Shown one piece after another: positions 20,894 through 28,928 of a DNA stretch of 38,413 nucleotides (position 1 is the first letter of the stretch; each line of letters begins with the position of its first letter). Both the position numbers and the translations under genes were made by a program. The notes under the pieces were generated by a model that ran no database searches, was not told the DNA's origin, and was given only the letters and a program-made list of their open reading frames with translations. This DNA comes from a virus: IMG/VR virus record IMGVR_UViG_3300013132_000107, positions 1-38,413 of that record, one strand, 5' to 3'.

Positions 20894-23800
20894 ATGCCAT
20901 TCAATCCATCACCTCAAAGCTGGCTCACGAATTACACCTTCTCAAGCGACACAATCTCGTTTGACTTGGCATCAAACTATACGTCCTCAATGGCTGACCC
21001 GGTAAAATTCATGTTTAGGATTACCGATGATATCCTTGCAAAGTATTTGGCAAAAGCGTCTGCCGACAGGCCGTACCACTGGGAATCCTCAGCAAGCTAT
21101 ATTCAGCCTGTTCTAACAAGCCCAAACACCCTACAAAACGTAACCAACACCTTCGTTTTGGACGCAACCCTGTTCTCCGATTTGCTCACCCCAAGCATTC
21201 CGGTAACCGTAGTGGCCCAAGACTTGGTTTATACCGGATACGCCTACGCGGCCTTTTCGTATACGGCCCCATCCGGAAGCGTCATAACCATAGAGTATAG
21301 TTCGGATGGTGGGCTTACTTGGCTTTCCAATGCCCCAACGGCGAGAGGCTCCTATTATATCCGGGTAACTGCCGTAAAGGACGGAAGAACCGGATCCGCA
21401 ACAGACTCTTTTGCAATAACAAAAAATACGCCGGAGGTTAGTGCGCCGTCAGACGTGAATCAGGTGTATTCAGCCGGAACAACTACGCTTGCTTTCACCG
21501 CCCCAGCTGGGGTGCAGTTTACATCCATTTCCTCGAGCAACCCTGCTGCCGTGTCCGTTGTTTCTTTTACCCAGTCGGGATCCGTTACCCTTCAAAGAAA
21601 TGCCCCGGGAGAAGCTGTGATTACCGGATCAACCGGAGAGACGAGCGACTATTTTGCCATAGAGGCCTCGCTTACATTTACGCTAACAAAAATACCGGCC
21701 GTAATCACGGCCCCAGCCACCCTTGCCCTCAATGCGTCAGGAGGGCTTTCACAGACATTCGCATTTACAACAAACTTCACAATGACCACGGCAAGGTGGA
21801 ATTTAATTACATTCGAATCGAGCAATACAAGCATTGCAACAATCACCAAGGGTGCGAGCTATCCAGCAACCATTAACATTCTTCAGGCCGGCTCATTTAC
21901 CCTGACAATAGCCTTCCCGGGAGACAGCGAATACGGGGACACCTCTGAGGGGATAAGCGTCGCAATTACGGGCATCCAGCCCTCGATGAGGCCCACCATC
22001 ACCTTCCCCGGGCAGTCCGCCATTGTAACCGGAGAGCCGCTCAACACGAACTGGGTCCCGGGCAAACAGGCGCAAATTCTTGCTGCGCTAGATGCCGACT
22101 CCGACGGAGAGGGTGACGGCGAGATAACCCTGCCGTTCTCATTTACAATTAACATCAACCAGCCGACATCTGGGACGGGATCAAGCGGCGCGCTGACCTA
22201 CAGCTTCAACAACTTTTTCTCTGGAAACATAAGCTGGATAACCTTCACGCAAGGGGCAAATTCTGTCGGGGTTACAATTAACTCGCTTCCGGGAACAACA
22301 AATGGGGAGGTAAATGGCGGGTCACTTGCAATATCCAAGGAGCCGAGCGCCGGAGTGCTGGGGTGGACCGGAACTTTTGATATTAACTTTTATAAGGCAG
22401 GACCACGGCTGGCCCTGATGCAGTCCGGGTTCTACGGAGCGGCCGGGAGCACCTTTACAGAGGTCACCCAATCCACTGTCGTCCTGAATGCCGCCGGAGA
22501 GTATTCCTCGGATTGGATTGTTTCGGAGGAGTGCTGCCCACATATCGCATACCTCAAGGTTCTCGGACTGGATGGCGCCCCGACAACCGGGAACGTGAAT
22601 CTTGCCCTAAATGGCGCTACCTACAACGAAGAGCCTGCCACTTTTGAGTATGGGGTCATCTCCAAAACAGTCGCACTAAACACGCAAGTTGGGATTTATT
22701 TTGAGTATGGCGGCCTCACAACTTTGTCTCTCTCTATTGCCGGGACAAGCGTATACAACAAAAACATAACATTGGATATAAGAAAAATCCCATCAAGCCT
22801 TTCAGTCTCCGACAAGCCAAACAACTCCCTTAATCCAAATTGCGGAATCAGCACGGAAGATCAAACGGCATACACATTCACGGATGCAAATCCGGGCTAT
22901 GTCATAGACACAACACCGCCAAACATTGGGTGGGACGGCCTTACGACATCCAGAATTGCGACATCTTTTTCAAACGCAAGAATGTCGGTGACGGGCAAAG
23001 CTCAGGGGAACGGCGGGTCCACACTTCTTAATACTGTCCCGAACGAAGACGACCTTGGAGAGTCCCTTTTTACGGCCGCGCTAGCCGCGACAACGAAATT
23101 TGATTCATTTACAATCACAAAATCGTTCAGGGCCGCAAAACCGCTTTTGACCATTGGGGCCAACACAATGAATTTCATAGGCGGCACCCTCAACGCCCCG
23201 CATAGCCGAGTTCACACCCCAGTTGTGTACCCGCCGTGTGCCCCGCCGCCTCCGGCAGGAAATCCTGCGGCCACAGGCTTCAATCCATACAACCCACATA
23301 ACCACGCCCCCATGTATTTCAAGCAGGGTGGAACGAATTGGTGGGACGTGACCGAATGGAGTATTCCGGTTCTCGTGACAAGCACGGTATACAACGGAAT
23401 TGTTTGGGAGCTTTCGGACTACTCCCCGAGCACCAGCACACCACACAACCAGCTTGGCAACTCCGGCTACGACATTTTTATCAATGATGCTTCGACATAT
23501 ACAGGAACTTATGTTAACCCGGTATGGGCAAATGGAAGGTATTCTAAGGGTCGGCTTGTCCTAATGTCATCAAGAATGAACAGGGGGCTTGCTGTCAGCA
23601 TTGAGTCAAAAAGGGTTGCAGATCCAGCCCATCCTTCTTATCCCCAAACACCATACCAAGACAGCAGCCTTACCAATGGGTATGCCTTCGCCAATCGTGA
23701 CCCAAATTTTCTTGCTCTCACAGATGGGACGGTGGTGCAGTCGTGGAATTGGCAGACGAGAAGCGATTACTACGGAAGCTCTTATCTGGACACGACATTC

Positions 23801-24157
23801 TACGGATACAACTCGGCAAAAGGCTTTGGGGCCGGATTAACCCAAGTTCCACACAATCCGGCTGACTCGCCCTTCCCGGATTATTCGATCTGGACATCCC
23901 CGGACCTGCCATTTTTAAGCGGGTATGTTGGCGACTATTTCGAGCTTCCCACCTCGCCACAGGTAAGCCTGACGTATGGAGCAGGAGCAGCCGACGATTT
24001 CACGGGTGGGCAGTGGCTTGGTGGGGATTATTTCACATACAACCCGACCATGAGCTTTGTTCGCCTCTACAACAACCAGTATACCTATCCGACCACCAGC
24101 CTGCCGAGCAACAGAGTCCCAATGGACGGCATCGTAACCCACTCACAATTTCCATGA
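20894..24157 (+). CDS. Large Ig-like repeat virion protein (1,087 aa), candidate receptor-binding or decoration protein
   Basis: The ATG overlaps the previous gene's end region (TAA, one base, ATG). The 1,087-aa product has several bacterial Ig-like segments: about residues 110-175 (YTAPSGSVITIEYSSDGGLTW), 178-255 (VNQVYSAGTTTLAFTAPAGV) and 265-365 (ITAPATLALNASGGLSQTFA). Each is a run of alternating beta strands ending in a TFTLTKI- or FAITKN-type strand. Further beta-rich domains follow, including one with adjacent cysteines (SEECCPHIAYLKV). The C-terminal 300 residues are Tyr/Asn/Pro-rich, with YPPCAPPPPAGNPAATG and many aromatic residues, like carbohydrate-binding tips. No signal peptide is present. 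Ig-like domains are common in phage adhesins and capsid decorations; which applies here is uncertain. A position between portal and scaffold is unusual for a tail spike. Confidence 0.8.
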   Translation: MPFNPSPQSWLTNYTFSSDTISFDLASNYTSSMADPVKFMFRITDDILAKYLAKASADRPYHWESSASYIQPVLTSPNTLQNVTNTFVLDATLFSDLLTPSIPVTVVAQDLVYTGYAYAAFSYTAPSGSVITIEYSSDGGLTWLSNAPTARGSYYIRVTAVKDGRTGSATDSFAITKNTPEVSAPSDVNQVYSAGTTTLAFTAPAGVQFTSISSSNPAAVSVVSFTQSGSVTLQRNAPGEAVITGSTGETSDYFAIEASLTFTLTKIPAVITAPATLALNASGGLSQTFAFTTNFTMTTARWNLITFESSNTSIATITKGASYPATINILQAGSFTLTIAFPGDSEYGDTSEGISVAITGIQPSMRPTITFPGQSAIVTGEPLNTNWVPGKQAQILAALDADSDGEGDGEITLPFSFTININQPTSGTGSSGALTYSFNNFFSGNISWITFTQGANSVGVTINSLPGTTNGEVNGGSLAISKEPSAGVLGWTGTFDINFYKAGPRLALMQSGFYGAAGSTFTEVTQSTVVLNAAGEYSSDWIVSEECCPHIAYLKVLGLDGAPTTGNVNLALNGATYNEEPATFEYGVISKTVALNTQVGIYFEYGGLTTLSLSIAGTSVYNKNITLDIRKIPSSLSVSDKPNNSLNPNCGISTEDQTAYTFTDANPGYVIDTTPPNIGWDGLTTSRIATSFSNARMSVTGKAQGNGGSTLLNTVPNEDDLGESLFTAALAATTKFDSFTITKSFRAAKPLLTIGANTMNFIGGTLNAPHSRVHTPVVYPPCAPPPPAGNPAATGFNPYNPHNHAPMYFKQGGTNWWDVTEWSIPVLVTSTVYNGIVWELSDYSPSTSTPHNQLGNSGYDIFINDASTYTGTYVNPVWANGRYSKGRLVLMSSRMNRGLAVSIESKRVADPAHPSYPQTPYQDSSLTNGYAFANRDPNFLALTDGTVVQSWNWQTRSDYYGSSYLDTTFYGYNSAKGFGAGLTQVPHNPADSPFPDYSIWTSPDLPFLSGYVGDYFELPTSPQVSLTYGAGAADDFTGGQWLGGDYFTYNPTMSFVRLYNNQYTYPTTSLPSNRVPMDGIVTHSQFP

Positions 24158-24720
24158 GCAAATTTGAGAAAAAGTTTAGCGGGGCCGTAAATGCTCAGGA
24201 CATCGAGGGCCTTGGCGTAAGCCCAGCCAAGGGGTACGGCCATGTTCTTGGAACTGACGCAAGATTCTTTGGCGGCGGGATGATCAAGCTACCAAGGCTT
24301 ATCAGCAACCACCCGTTCAAGGTTTACCTCAGAAAGACTCAGGCCGGAGGATATGAGTTTAAAATCAGGAAGGGTTATATAGACGGGAAAAAGGTTGATG
24401 GAACTGGAGATAACTCATGGCAAAGACTACCGAGCTCCAACCATTCGGTTGTTGTTGAGGCAACCATAAATAATGACCTGCAAATACAGGAAGCAAGAAT
24501 CAAAACCGAGACAGTCACGCAAAGCGGGAGCAACAACTGGAGAATTACAGTTTCCGGAGGAAGGCAGACAAAAGGCAAAATAATTGTCGCCCAGTTTGAG
24601 AACGAAAATAATTCTGTTGTTGTGGTACAAAATGTTAAGTCAAATCTTGTGGCGCCTTTAATTTGTTACGAAGGCTACGCGGCAAAGCTTCTTGGGCCCG
24701 AGCCCGGTTGCTATGAGTAG
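24154..24720 (+). CDS. Small beta-rich hypothetical virion protein (188 aa)
   Basis: The start is ATG 24154, which overlaps the previous stop as ATGA. A longer in-frame start further upstream would run deep into the 1,087-aa gene and gives non-homologous-looking sequence, so I reject it. The product begins MSKFEKKFSGAVNAQDIEG, has a basic strand-rich middle (PFKVYLRKTQAGGYEFKIRK) and a C-terminal half of alternating strands (VVVEATINNDLQIQEARIKT, GKIIVAQFENENNSVVVVQN). It ends LLGPEPGCYE. No family is recognised. It belongs to the four-gene virion block between portal and scaffold. Confidence 0.75.
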   Translation: MSKFEKKFSGAVNAQDIEGLGVSPAKGYGHVLGTDARFFGGGMIKLPRLISNHPFKVYLRKTQAGGYEFKIRKGYIDGKKVDGTGDNSWQRLPSSNHSVVVEATINNDLQIQEARIKTETVTQSGSNNWRITVSGGRQTKGKIIVAQFENENNSVVVVQNVKSNLVAPLICYEGYAAKLLGPEPGCYE

Positions 24721-24722
24721 TT

Positions 24723-25826
24723 ATGGCCGGGGGATATTACTGGTGCCTCGAGCAATGCCCGTTTACGCTTTTGCCTAACGAAAAGCCCGAAGGGATGGAT
24801 CAGAAGTATTGGGAGGCCAGAAAAAAGGTAAAGATCAAGAGGGACAAGCTCTTTAAGTGGATGAACGGCCTTTGGGAGGGCAGGCGCACAATGTCGGGCT
24901 ACTACAGGCAAAAGACCCCGTGCGACGAGCCAAAGACATGTCCATGTGCAAATAACTGCCTCTCGCCCGGGCAATCGTGCAATGGATGCATCTGCTGCCA
25001 AAGATCCGAGGAGACAACCCAATCAAATATCCAGCATATCTTTGATCAGCAGGGGGAGTCAAGTCAGCCACCGATTCCGGGTTACTCGTATGGCGAAAAC
25101 AGGGAAAACAAATGCCCCAAATTAAGGGATCCATATTTTCCCCCGGGACTTCCTTGGGTCCCCGGAACATACGAGCAGGGTGAATGCAATAACTTCAACA
25201 ATCAGCCATCGCAATACGGAAGAAGACCGGATTCGGATTTAATCAAAACATTCTATAACGTGTGTTTTGATAACCACTCCACCGCTTGGCACGAGACGAC
25301 GTATCAAAGAAGAAATATTGGTCCAGTCGAAAGACATTGCGATGCGCCAGCCCCAGACACGGACTGGATTCAGTATACCAACAACGCGACAGACAGGGTT
25401 TTGCAGGCGTCCACATGCACAAGTTCATGTTGCCCACCTCCGGGCTCAGATTGCAATTGCCCGGGCCCGGGAGCCCAGTCCCCGCTCTGTCCCACAAAGC
25501 CAATACGATGCTATTATGGGAATTGCAGGGTTAGATTTTTTTCCGTCACAGCTATTCATATACCCAAGACAGGACACTGGTATGACCCAGAAAGAGACGA
25601 TGTTTATCCAGATATCGTCTTCACAAGCACATACCCAACCGTGGGGTGGCAAAGCGAATATATGACTCAGGGCAGTAAAGAGGGAGCATATAAGAAGCAC
25701 TCAACAAAAGTAACCATTTTGGTGGACGGGGTCACAATCCCATCCGGAAGCAGCTGGGGCAGGCCCCACTACGAAGGCAATCTTGCATTAACAGACACTT
25801 GGACCCTAAAGGAAAGAGACAAATAG
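24723..25826 (+). CDS. Cysteine-rich hypothetical protein (367 aa)
   Basis: The ATG lies 3 bases after the previous stop. I count 22 cysteines in 367 residues, mostly in two clusters: residues about 60-101 (CDEPKTCPCANNC, then CNGCICC) and about 218-270 (CTSSCCPPPGSDCNCPGPG). The rest is Pro/Tyr/Asn/Trp-rich, and the final 100 residues look like beta strands (VRFFSVTAIHIPKTGHWY). No signal peptide or membrane segment is seen. The CxxxxC/CxC/CC spacing could bind metals or form many disulfides once the virion leaves the cytoplasm. No family is recognised. It follows the Ig-like gene in the same operon, so a virion surface or tip role is plausible. Confidence 0.75.
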   Translation: MAGGYYWCLEQCPFTLLPNEKPEGMDQKYWEARKKVKIKRDKLFKWMNGLWEGRRTMSGYYRQKTPCDEPKTCPCANNCLSPGQSCNGCICCQRSEETTQSNIQHIFDQQGESSQPPIPGYSYGENRENKCPKLRDPYFPPGLPWVPGTYEQGECNNFNNQPSQYGRRPDSDLIKTFYNVCFDNHSTAWHETTYQRRNIGPVERHCDAPAPDTDWIQYTNNATDRVLQASTCTSSCCPPPGSDCNCPGPGAQSPLCPTKPIRCYYGNCRVRFFSVTAIHIPKTGHWYDPERDDVYPDIVFTSTYPTVGWQSEYMTQGSKEGAYKKHSTKVTILVDGVTIPSGSSWGRPHYEGNLALTDTWTLKERDK

Positions 25827-25888
25827 GATGCGCGTCGCAAGCTCATAATGTTTTTGCGAGCTACGCCATGTAGCCCAAAAGAATATGT
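25827..25888 (+). promoter_or_regulatory. Intergenic gap with two small hairpins before the scaffold gene
   Basis: A TCGCAA/TTGCGA pair (25835-25840 and 25854-25859) and a GCTAC/GTAGC pair (25860-25864 and 25870-25874, 5-base loop) are visible. The sequence ATGCGCGTCGC at 25828-25838 nearly repeats the one after the terminase stop. It also opens a six-codon frame (MRVASS, then TAA). This may be a promoter, mRNA-processing or leader element controlling scaffold and capsid expression; no confident consensus promoter is seen. Confidence 0.3.
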
Positions 25889-26929
25889 ATGAGCGAAAAC
25901 ACTCCGGCGCAAGCCGAGACAAACACTCAGACGGGCGTTTCTAACGAAACGCAGAACAAGACTGTGGATGTGGCGGCGCTTGATGAGCGCGCCTATCACG
26001 AGTTAATCCAGACCTTGGATCCCAAGGCCATCGAAGCTAAACAGGCAGAACAGGTTGCGGGGGAAACTTCGCAACCCGAAACCCCTGCCGAACAGCCTGC
26101 TGAAGCGGCGGAAGCCCCAGAGCCGGCAAAAGCCGAAGAGGCCGAAAAGACCGAGGAAAAGGAGCAGGAAAAACCCAAGGCCGAGGAAGCCGACGAAGCC
26201 GATCCGGAGGGTCTCCCAGAGAGAATCCGCATCGGAAGCTGGTCAGAGGTCGAGCGAAAGGCCCTGCAAATCAGGGCCCGGAACCCAGACCTCTCGCTGG
26301 AACAGGCGATGGAAATGGCCAAAGGAAAGGATCAGGCGGAGCCAGCCCAACAGCTGCCCAACCTTACCGAAATCGAAAACGAGCTAGACGCCAAGGCAGC
26401 ACAAAAAGCCGAAGCATTAAAAGCCCTCGAATTCGACAAGGCGGCGGCACTGGAGCTTGAAATCGCCAAACTGCAAAAGGAGTTTCGCAAGGCCGAAAAG
26501 CTTGCGGAGCGACAGGAGGAGGCCGAAAAGGTCACCCGTCAGGAAAGCCTGAATTCCGCCAAACAAAAGGCGGTGGAATTCTACCCCGACACGGCCAGCA
26601 AGGACTCCGCCCTGACAAAGAAGATGTTCGAAATCTTCGATGTCTTGCAGGACACCCGGAACCCCCTCATCAGCGACCCCCAAATGCCGTTCAAGCTGGC
26701 CCAGATGGCCGCCAACGAACTTGGAATCGCCCCGAGGGACCCGAAAGCCCCCAAGGCCTCTCCAGCCAAGGTTGCCGCGCCCTCACCAAGCGCCGCCCGA
26801 CGCAGTCCCACCATTCAACCCGCAAGCGGTAACGCTCGCACCAATACACCCCAACAACCAACCGCCTCTGATGTTTTGTCCAAGATTGAGGACGTGGACC
26901 AATTCCGCGAACTCATGGCCAAGCTCTGA
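25889..26929 (+). CDS. Capsid scaffolding protein
   Basis: The 346-aa product is acidic and rich in Glu, Ala, Lys and Pro, with an E/A/P tract (about 60-108), a helical RIGSWSEVERKALQIRARNP segment (about 114-133), a long coiled coil (about 155-215, including AKLQKEFRKAEKLAERQEEA) and a Pro/Ala-rich linker before a C-terminal helix DVLSKIEDVDQFRELMAKL. It ends in a short charged helix, typical of scaffolds that bind the inner coat surface. Its place immediately before the major capsid gene is classic. The motif ARNPDL (130-135) resembles the inter-domain motif of the giant protein but also commonly occurs in scaffold helices. No protease domain is fused to it. Confidence 0.85.
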   Translation: MSENTPAQAETNTQTGVSNETQNKTVDVAALDERAYHELIQTLDPKAIEAKQAEQVAGETSQPETPAEQPAEAAEAPEPAKAEEAEKTEEKEQEKPKAEEADEADPEGLPERIRIGSWSEVERKALQIRARNPDLSLEQAMEMAKGKDQAEPAQQLPNLTEIENELDAKAAQKAEALKALEFDKAAALELEIAKLQKEFRKAEKLAERQEEAEKVTRQESLNSAKQKAVEFYPDTASKDSALTKKMFEIFDVLQDTRNPLISDPQMPFKLAQMAANELGIAPRDPKAPKASPAKVAAPSPSAARRSPTIQPASGNARTNTPQQPTASDVLSKIEDVDQFRELMAKL

Positions 26930-26939
26930 GGCTAAATTG

Positions 26940-26947
26940 AAAGGAGG
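26940..26947 (+). promoter_or_regulatory. Near-perfect Shine-Dalgarno of the major capsid gene
   Basis: AAAGGAGG lies 8 bases before ATG 26956. It is the strongest ribosome-binding site in the window and fits the high copy number needed for the coat protein. Confidence 0.85.
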
Positions 26948-26955
26948 ATGATAAC

Positions 26956-28479
26956 ATGCCTACGGCATTAAACATCCCTACCAACAATTCGACGACTGAC
27001 TTTACCAGTCAGGCGTCCTCGTTTCTTCCCGAGCTGTGGAAGAAAGGGGTACAACTCTCCGAAGCCGCTGAGAACTTCTTCAACCAGTTCGAAGGGCCGA
27101 CTGAGAGCTACCCTGTTATGTCCATCCGTGACCTGAGTCGCGGCGCTGGATCCAAGATCACGTTCCGCACGATGGCCCAACTCTACGGAGAGGGCGTCAC
27201 CGGCGACACGCTGGTCAACGACAACACGGAAGATTTCCGCGTTGGCGCGTACAACCTGTCCGTTGACTTCCTTCGGCATGCGGTTTCCTACAACCGCCGG
27301 CTTGAGGAAAAGACGGCTCTGGCCTCCGAGCTCAAGTCCAACGTCCCCGTGATGCTGGGCAACTGGCTTGGCCGCATCAAGACCGAGAAGCTGATGAAAC
27401 TGTTCCTGCACAAAGGCGGGAGCAAGAATTACATCTATGCCGGCAACAAGACCGGTGTGAGCGCCCTGCGTTCCGCCGACGTTGTCAGCTATGATGGCAT
27501 CATCGCTGCCGGTCAACAGCTTCGCACTCGCGGAGCCCGTCCGGCCACGGTCGCCACGATCAACAAGAACAAAATCAACCGCTACGTGGTGGTCTCCACC
27601 GGTGAAGGCTTGCTCTCGCTCAAAAGCGAGTCCAAGTACCTCGCCGCTGTTCAGGCCGCCGCCGCGTCCGAAGGCTACAATGGCGTTCAGTTCACCGGCG
27701 GATTCGTTGACCTCGATGGTCATGCGATCCGTCAGTTCAACCCGACCGACCACGACGGCTTCGGCGCGATCGGCTCGCCCCTCAACTCGAAGGCCTCTGC
27801 GGCCACCGCAGTTGACAGCACCACCGGAAGTTCCGCCATCGCCCTCAAAGGCGGCGGTGCCGCTTCCGCCATCGACAAGGCCGCGTACTTCAAGTTCTTC
27901 TCAGGCTATGCCTATAAGTTCATTGAAGGCGACACCCTGTCGACCGGCGCAGGCTTCGGCCCGACTCAGCAGGATGATGGCTTCGTTCTGTTGATTAACC
28001 CGACCAATGGGAAATACAACATTTTCCACTACTCGGCCAACGACGGAAAGACCCTGACGCTGGATCGCACCCTCTTCTCGGGAACTACCGAGACCACGGG
28101 CGCGTTCCGCCGCCTCGCGTCTACCGATTGGAACAGCACGTACTCCGCCAACGTTTCGACGGCCAGCGGAGCCGCGTTCCACTCCAATAACACCACCACC
28201 ACGTTCCCTGTGGGTTCGCTCATCATTGAGACCAACTCCAGCGGTGTGGCGATTGGTCGCTCCGTCATCCTTGGTGCCATGGCCGCCGTGCGCGGTTACG
28301 GCTCCCTCGACGGCGAGCGTTCCGAGGAAAATCACGACGGCGAATTCGTGCGTAAGACCTACATTACGTCGATCTTCGGCCAGAGCCCGTATGTCCGCCC
28401 CGATGGCGAACAGCCCAACTACTTGGTGCTGACCCACGCGGTGAACTACGCTGGCCTGACCCTGCCGACCATTAGCTAA
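26956..28479 (+). CDS. Major capsid protein (N4-gp56/P22-like group)
   Basis: This is the coat subunit of the icosahedral head. The 507-aa product begins MPTALNIPTNNSTTDFTSQ, then FLPELWKKGVQLSEAAENFF. The segment KITFRTMAQLYGEGVTGDT followed by EDFRVGAYNLSVDFLRHAVS matches the look of N4-gp56/Phage_capsid_3 coat proteins (a beta strand with a G-x-G-V-x-G-D turn, then a strand ending in R-x-A-V). A Gly/Ser/Thr/Ala-rich insertion lies around 270-310, possibly a surface loop. Codon use differs from all its neighbours: arginines are CGC/CGT and not AGA/AGG, and the third position is GC-rich, as in highly expressed genes. It has the best Shine-Dalgarno in the window and is followed directly by a terminator. 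Confidence 0.88.
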   Translation: MPTALNIPTNNSTTDFTSQASSFLPELWKKGVQLSEAAENFFNQFEGPTESYPVMSIRDLSRGAGSKITFRTMAQLYGEGVTGDTLVNDNTEDFRVGAYNLSVDFLRHAVSYNRRLEEKTALASELKSNVPVMLGNWLGRIKTEKLMKLFLHKGGSKNYIYAGNKTGVSALRSADVVSYDGIIAAGQQLRTRGARPATVATINKNKINRYVVVSTGEGLLSLKSESKYLAAVQAAAASEGYNGVQFTGGFVDLDGHAIRQFNPTDHDGFGAIGSPLNSKASAATAVDSTTGSSAIALKGGGAASAIDKAAYFKFFSGYAYKFIEGDTLSTGAGFGPTQQDDGFVLLINPTNGKYNIFHYSANDGKTLTLDRTLFSGTTETTGAFRRLASTDWNSTYSANVSTASGAAFHSNNTTTTFPVGSLIIETNSSGVAIGRSVILGAMAAVRGYGSLDGERSEENHDGEFVRKTYITSIFGQSPYVRPDGEQPNYLVLTHAVNYAGLTLPTIS

Positions 28480-28492
28480 ATGGTATTGGACT

Positions 28493-28534
28493 GGGTGGGG
28501 GAGCCTAAAAAACTCCCCCACCCTATCCTTTTCT
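28493..28534 (+). terminator. Rho-independent terminator after the major capsid gene
   Basis: A perfect 11-bp inverted repeat GGGTGGGGGAG (28493-28503) and CTCCCCCACCC (28513-28523) encloses a 9-base A-rich loop and is followed by a T-rich tail TATCCTTTTCT. The stem is GC-rich and very stable. It lies 14 bases after the capsid stop and almost touches the next ATG (28536), so the downstream genes probably depend on read-through. Confidence 0.9.
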
Positions 28535-28535
28535 G

Positions 28536-28928
28536 ATGAGAGCCATTTGCATCATTTTGGGGGGATCCGCACATCTCCCGTATCTGCGCATTCAGGACGC
28601 CAAAGGCGCCAACAGAACTTTCGTATACTCGCCCATTCATCGCGCCCACCTCTGGGATCGTGGCGAACTGGGCCCGGAAGACTCCGCCGACTTGGAGTCC
28701 ATTCTTTCCGTTCCGAACAAAATTTACATTCCAATCGTAAGACTTGCGAAGGATCCGGTTTCCGAAACCGAGACGTTGGGATCCTCGCTCCCCGCCATTG
28801 AGGCCTATATGACCGCCGAAAAGGTGTTCTCTAGGGACCCGGAAGACTTCAAAGACGAGAACCAAAACAGGATTGACGACAGGGTTGAGAAGCCCCGCAA
28901 GCGCGGACGCCCACGGAAAAACTCGTGA
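28536..28928 (+). CDS. Hypothetical virion-associated protein with basic RGRP tail (130 aa)
   Basis: The ATG lies immediately after the terminator and has no clear Shine-Dalgarno. The product begins MRAICIILGGSAHLPYLRI and ends in a basic tail KPRKRGRPRKNS, which contains the GRP core of AT-hook DNA-binding tails. In between are mixed helix and strand with SPIHRAHLWDRGELG and SLPAIEAYMTAEKVFSRDP. Its place between capsid and adaptor suggests a head-completion or decoration role, and the RGRP tail suggests nucleic-acid contact. No family is recognised. The GTG of the next gene overlaps its stop (GTGA). Confidence 0.7.
   Translation: MRAICIILGGSAHLPYLRIQDAKGANRTFVYSPIHRAHLWDRGELGPEDSADLESILSVPNKIYIPIVRLAKDPVSETETLGSSLPAIEAYMTAEKVFSRDPEDFKDENQNRIDDRVEKPRKRGRPRKNS

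Noticed and set aside
24013-24153. An upstream start for the 188-aa beta-rich gene, adding 47 residues
   Set aside because: It would overlap the 1,087-aa gene by 145 bases and the extra residues look like an out-of-frame translation of it; the ATGA at 24154 fits the operon's pattern.
26055-26387. A 110-codon Arg/Pro/Lys-rich frame inside the scaffold gene
   Set aside because: It is a direct frame-shadow of the GAA/GCC/AAG-rich coiled coil and has no independent start signals.
26968-27753. A long minus-strand open frame (261 codons) opposite the major capsid gene, and a second one at 27901-28521
   Set aside because: GC-rich third positions in the capsid gene remove stop codons on the opposite strand. 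The sequence has no recognisable domain and lies within a confident coat-protein gene.
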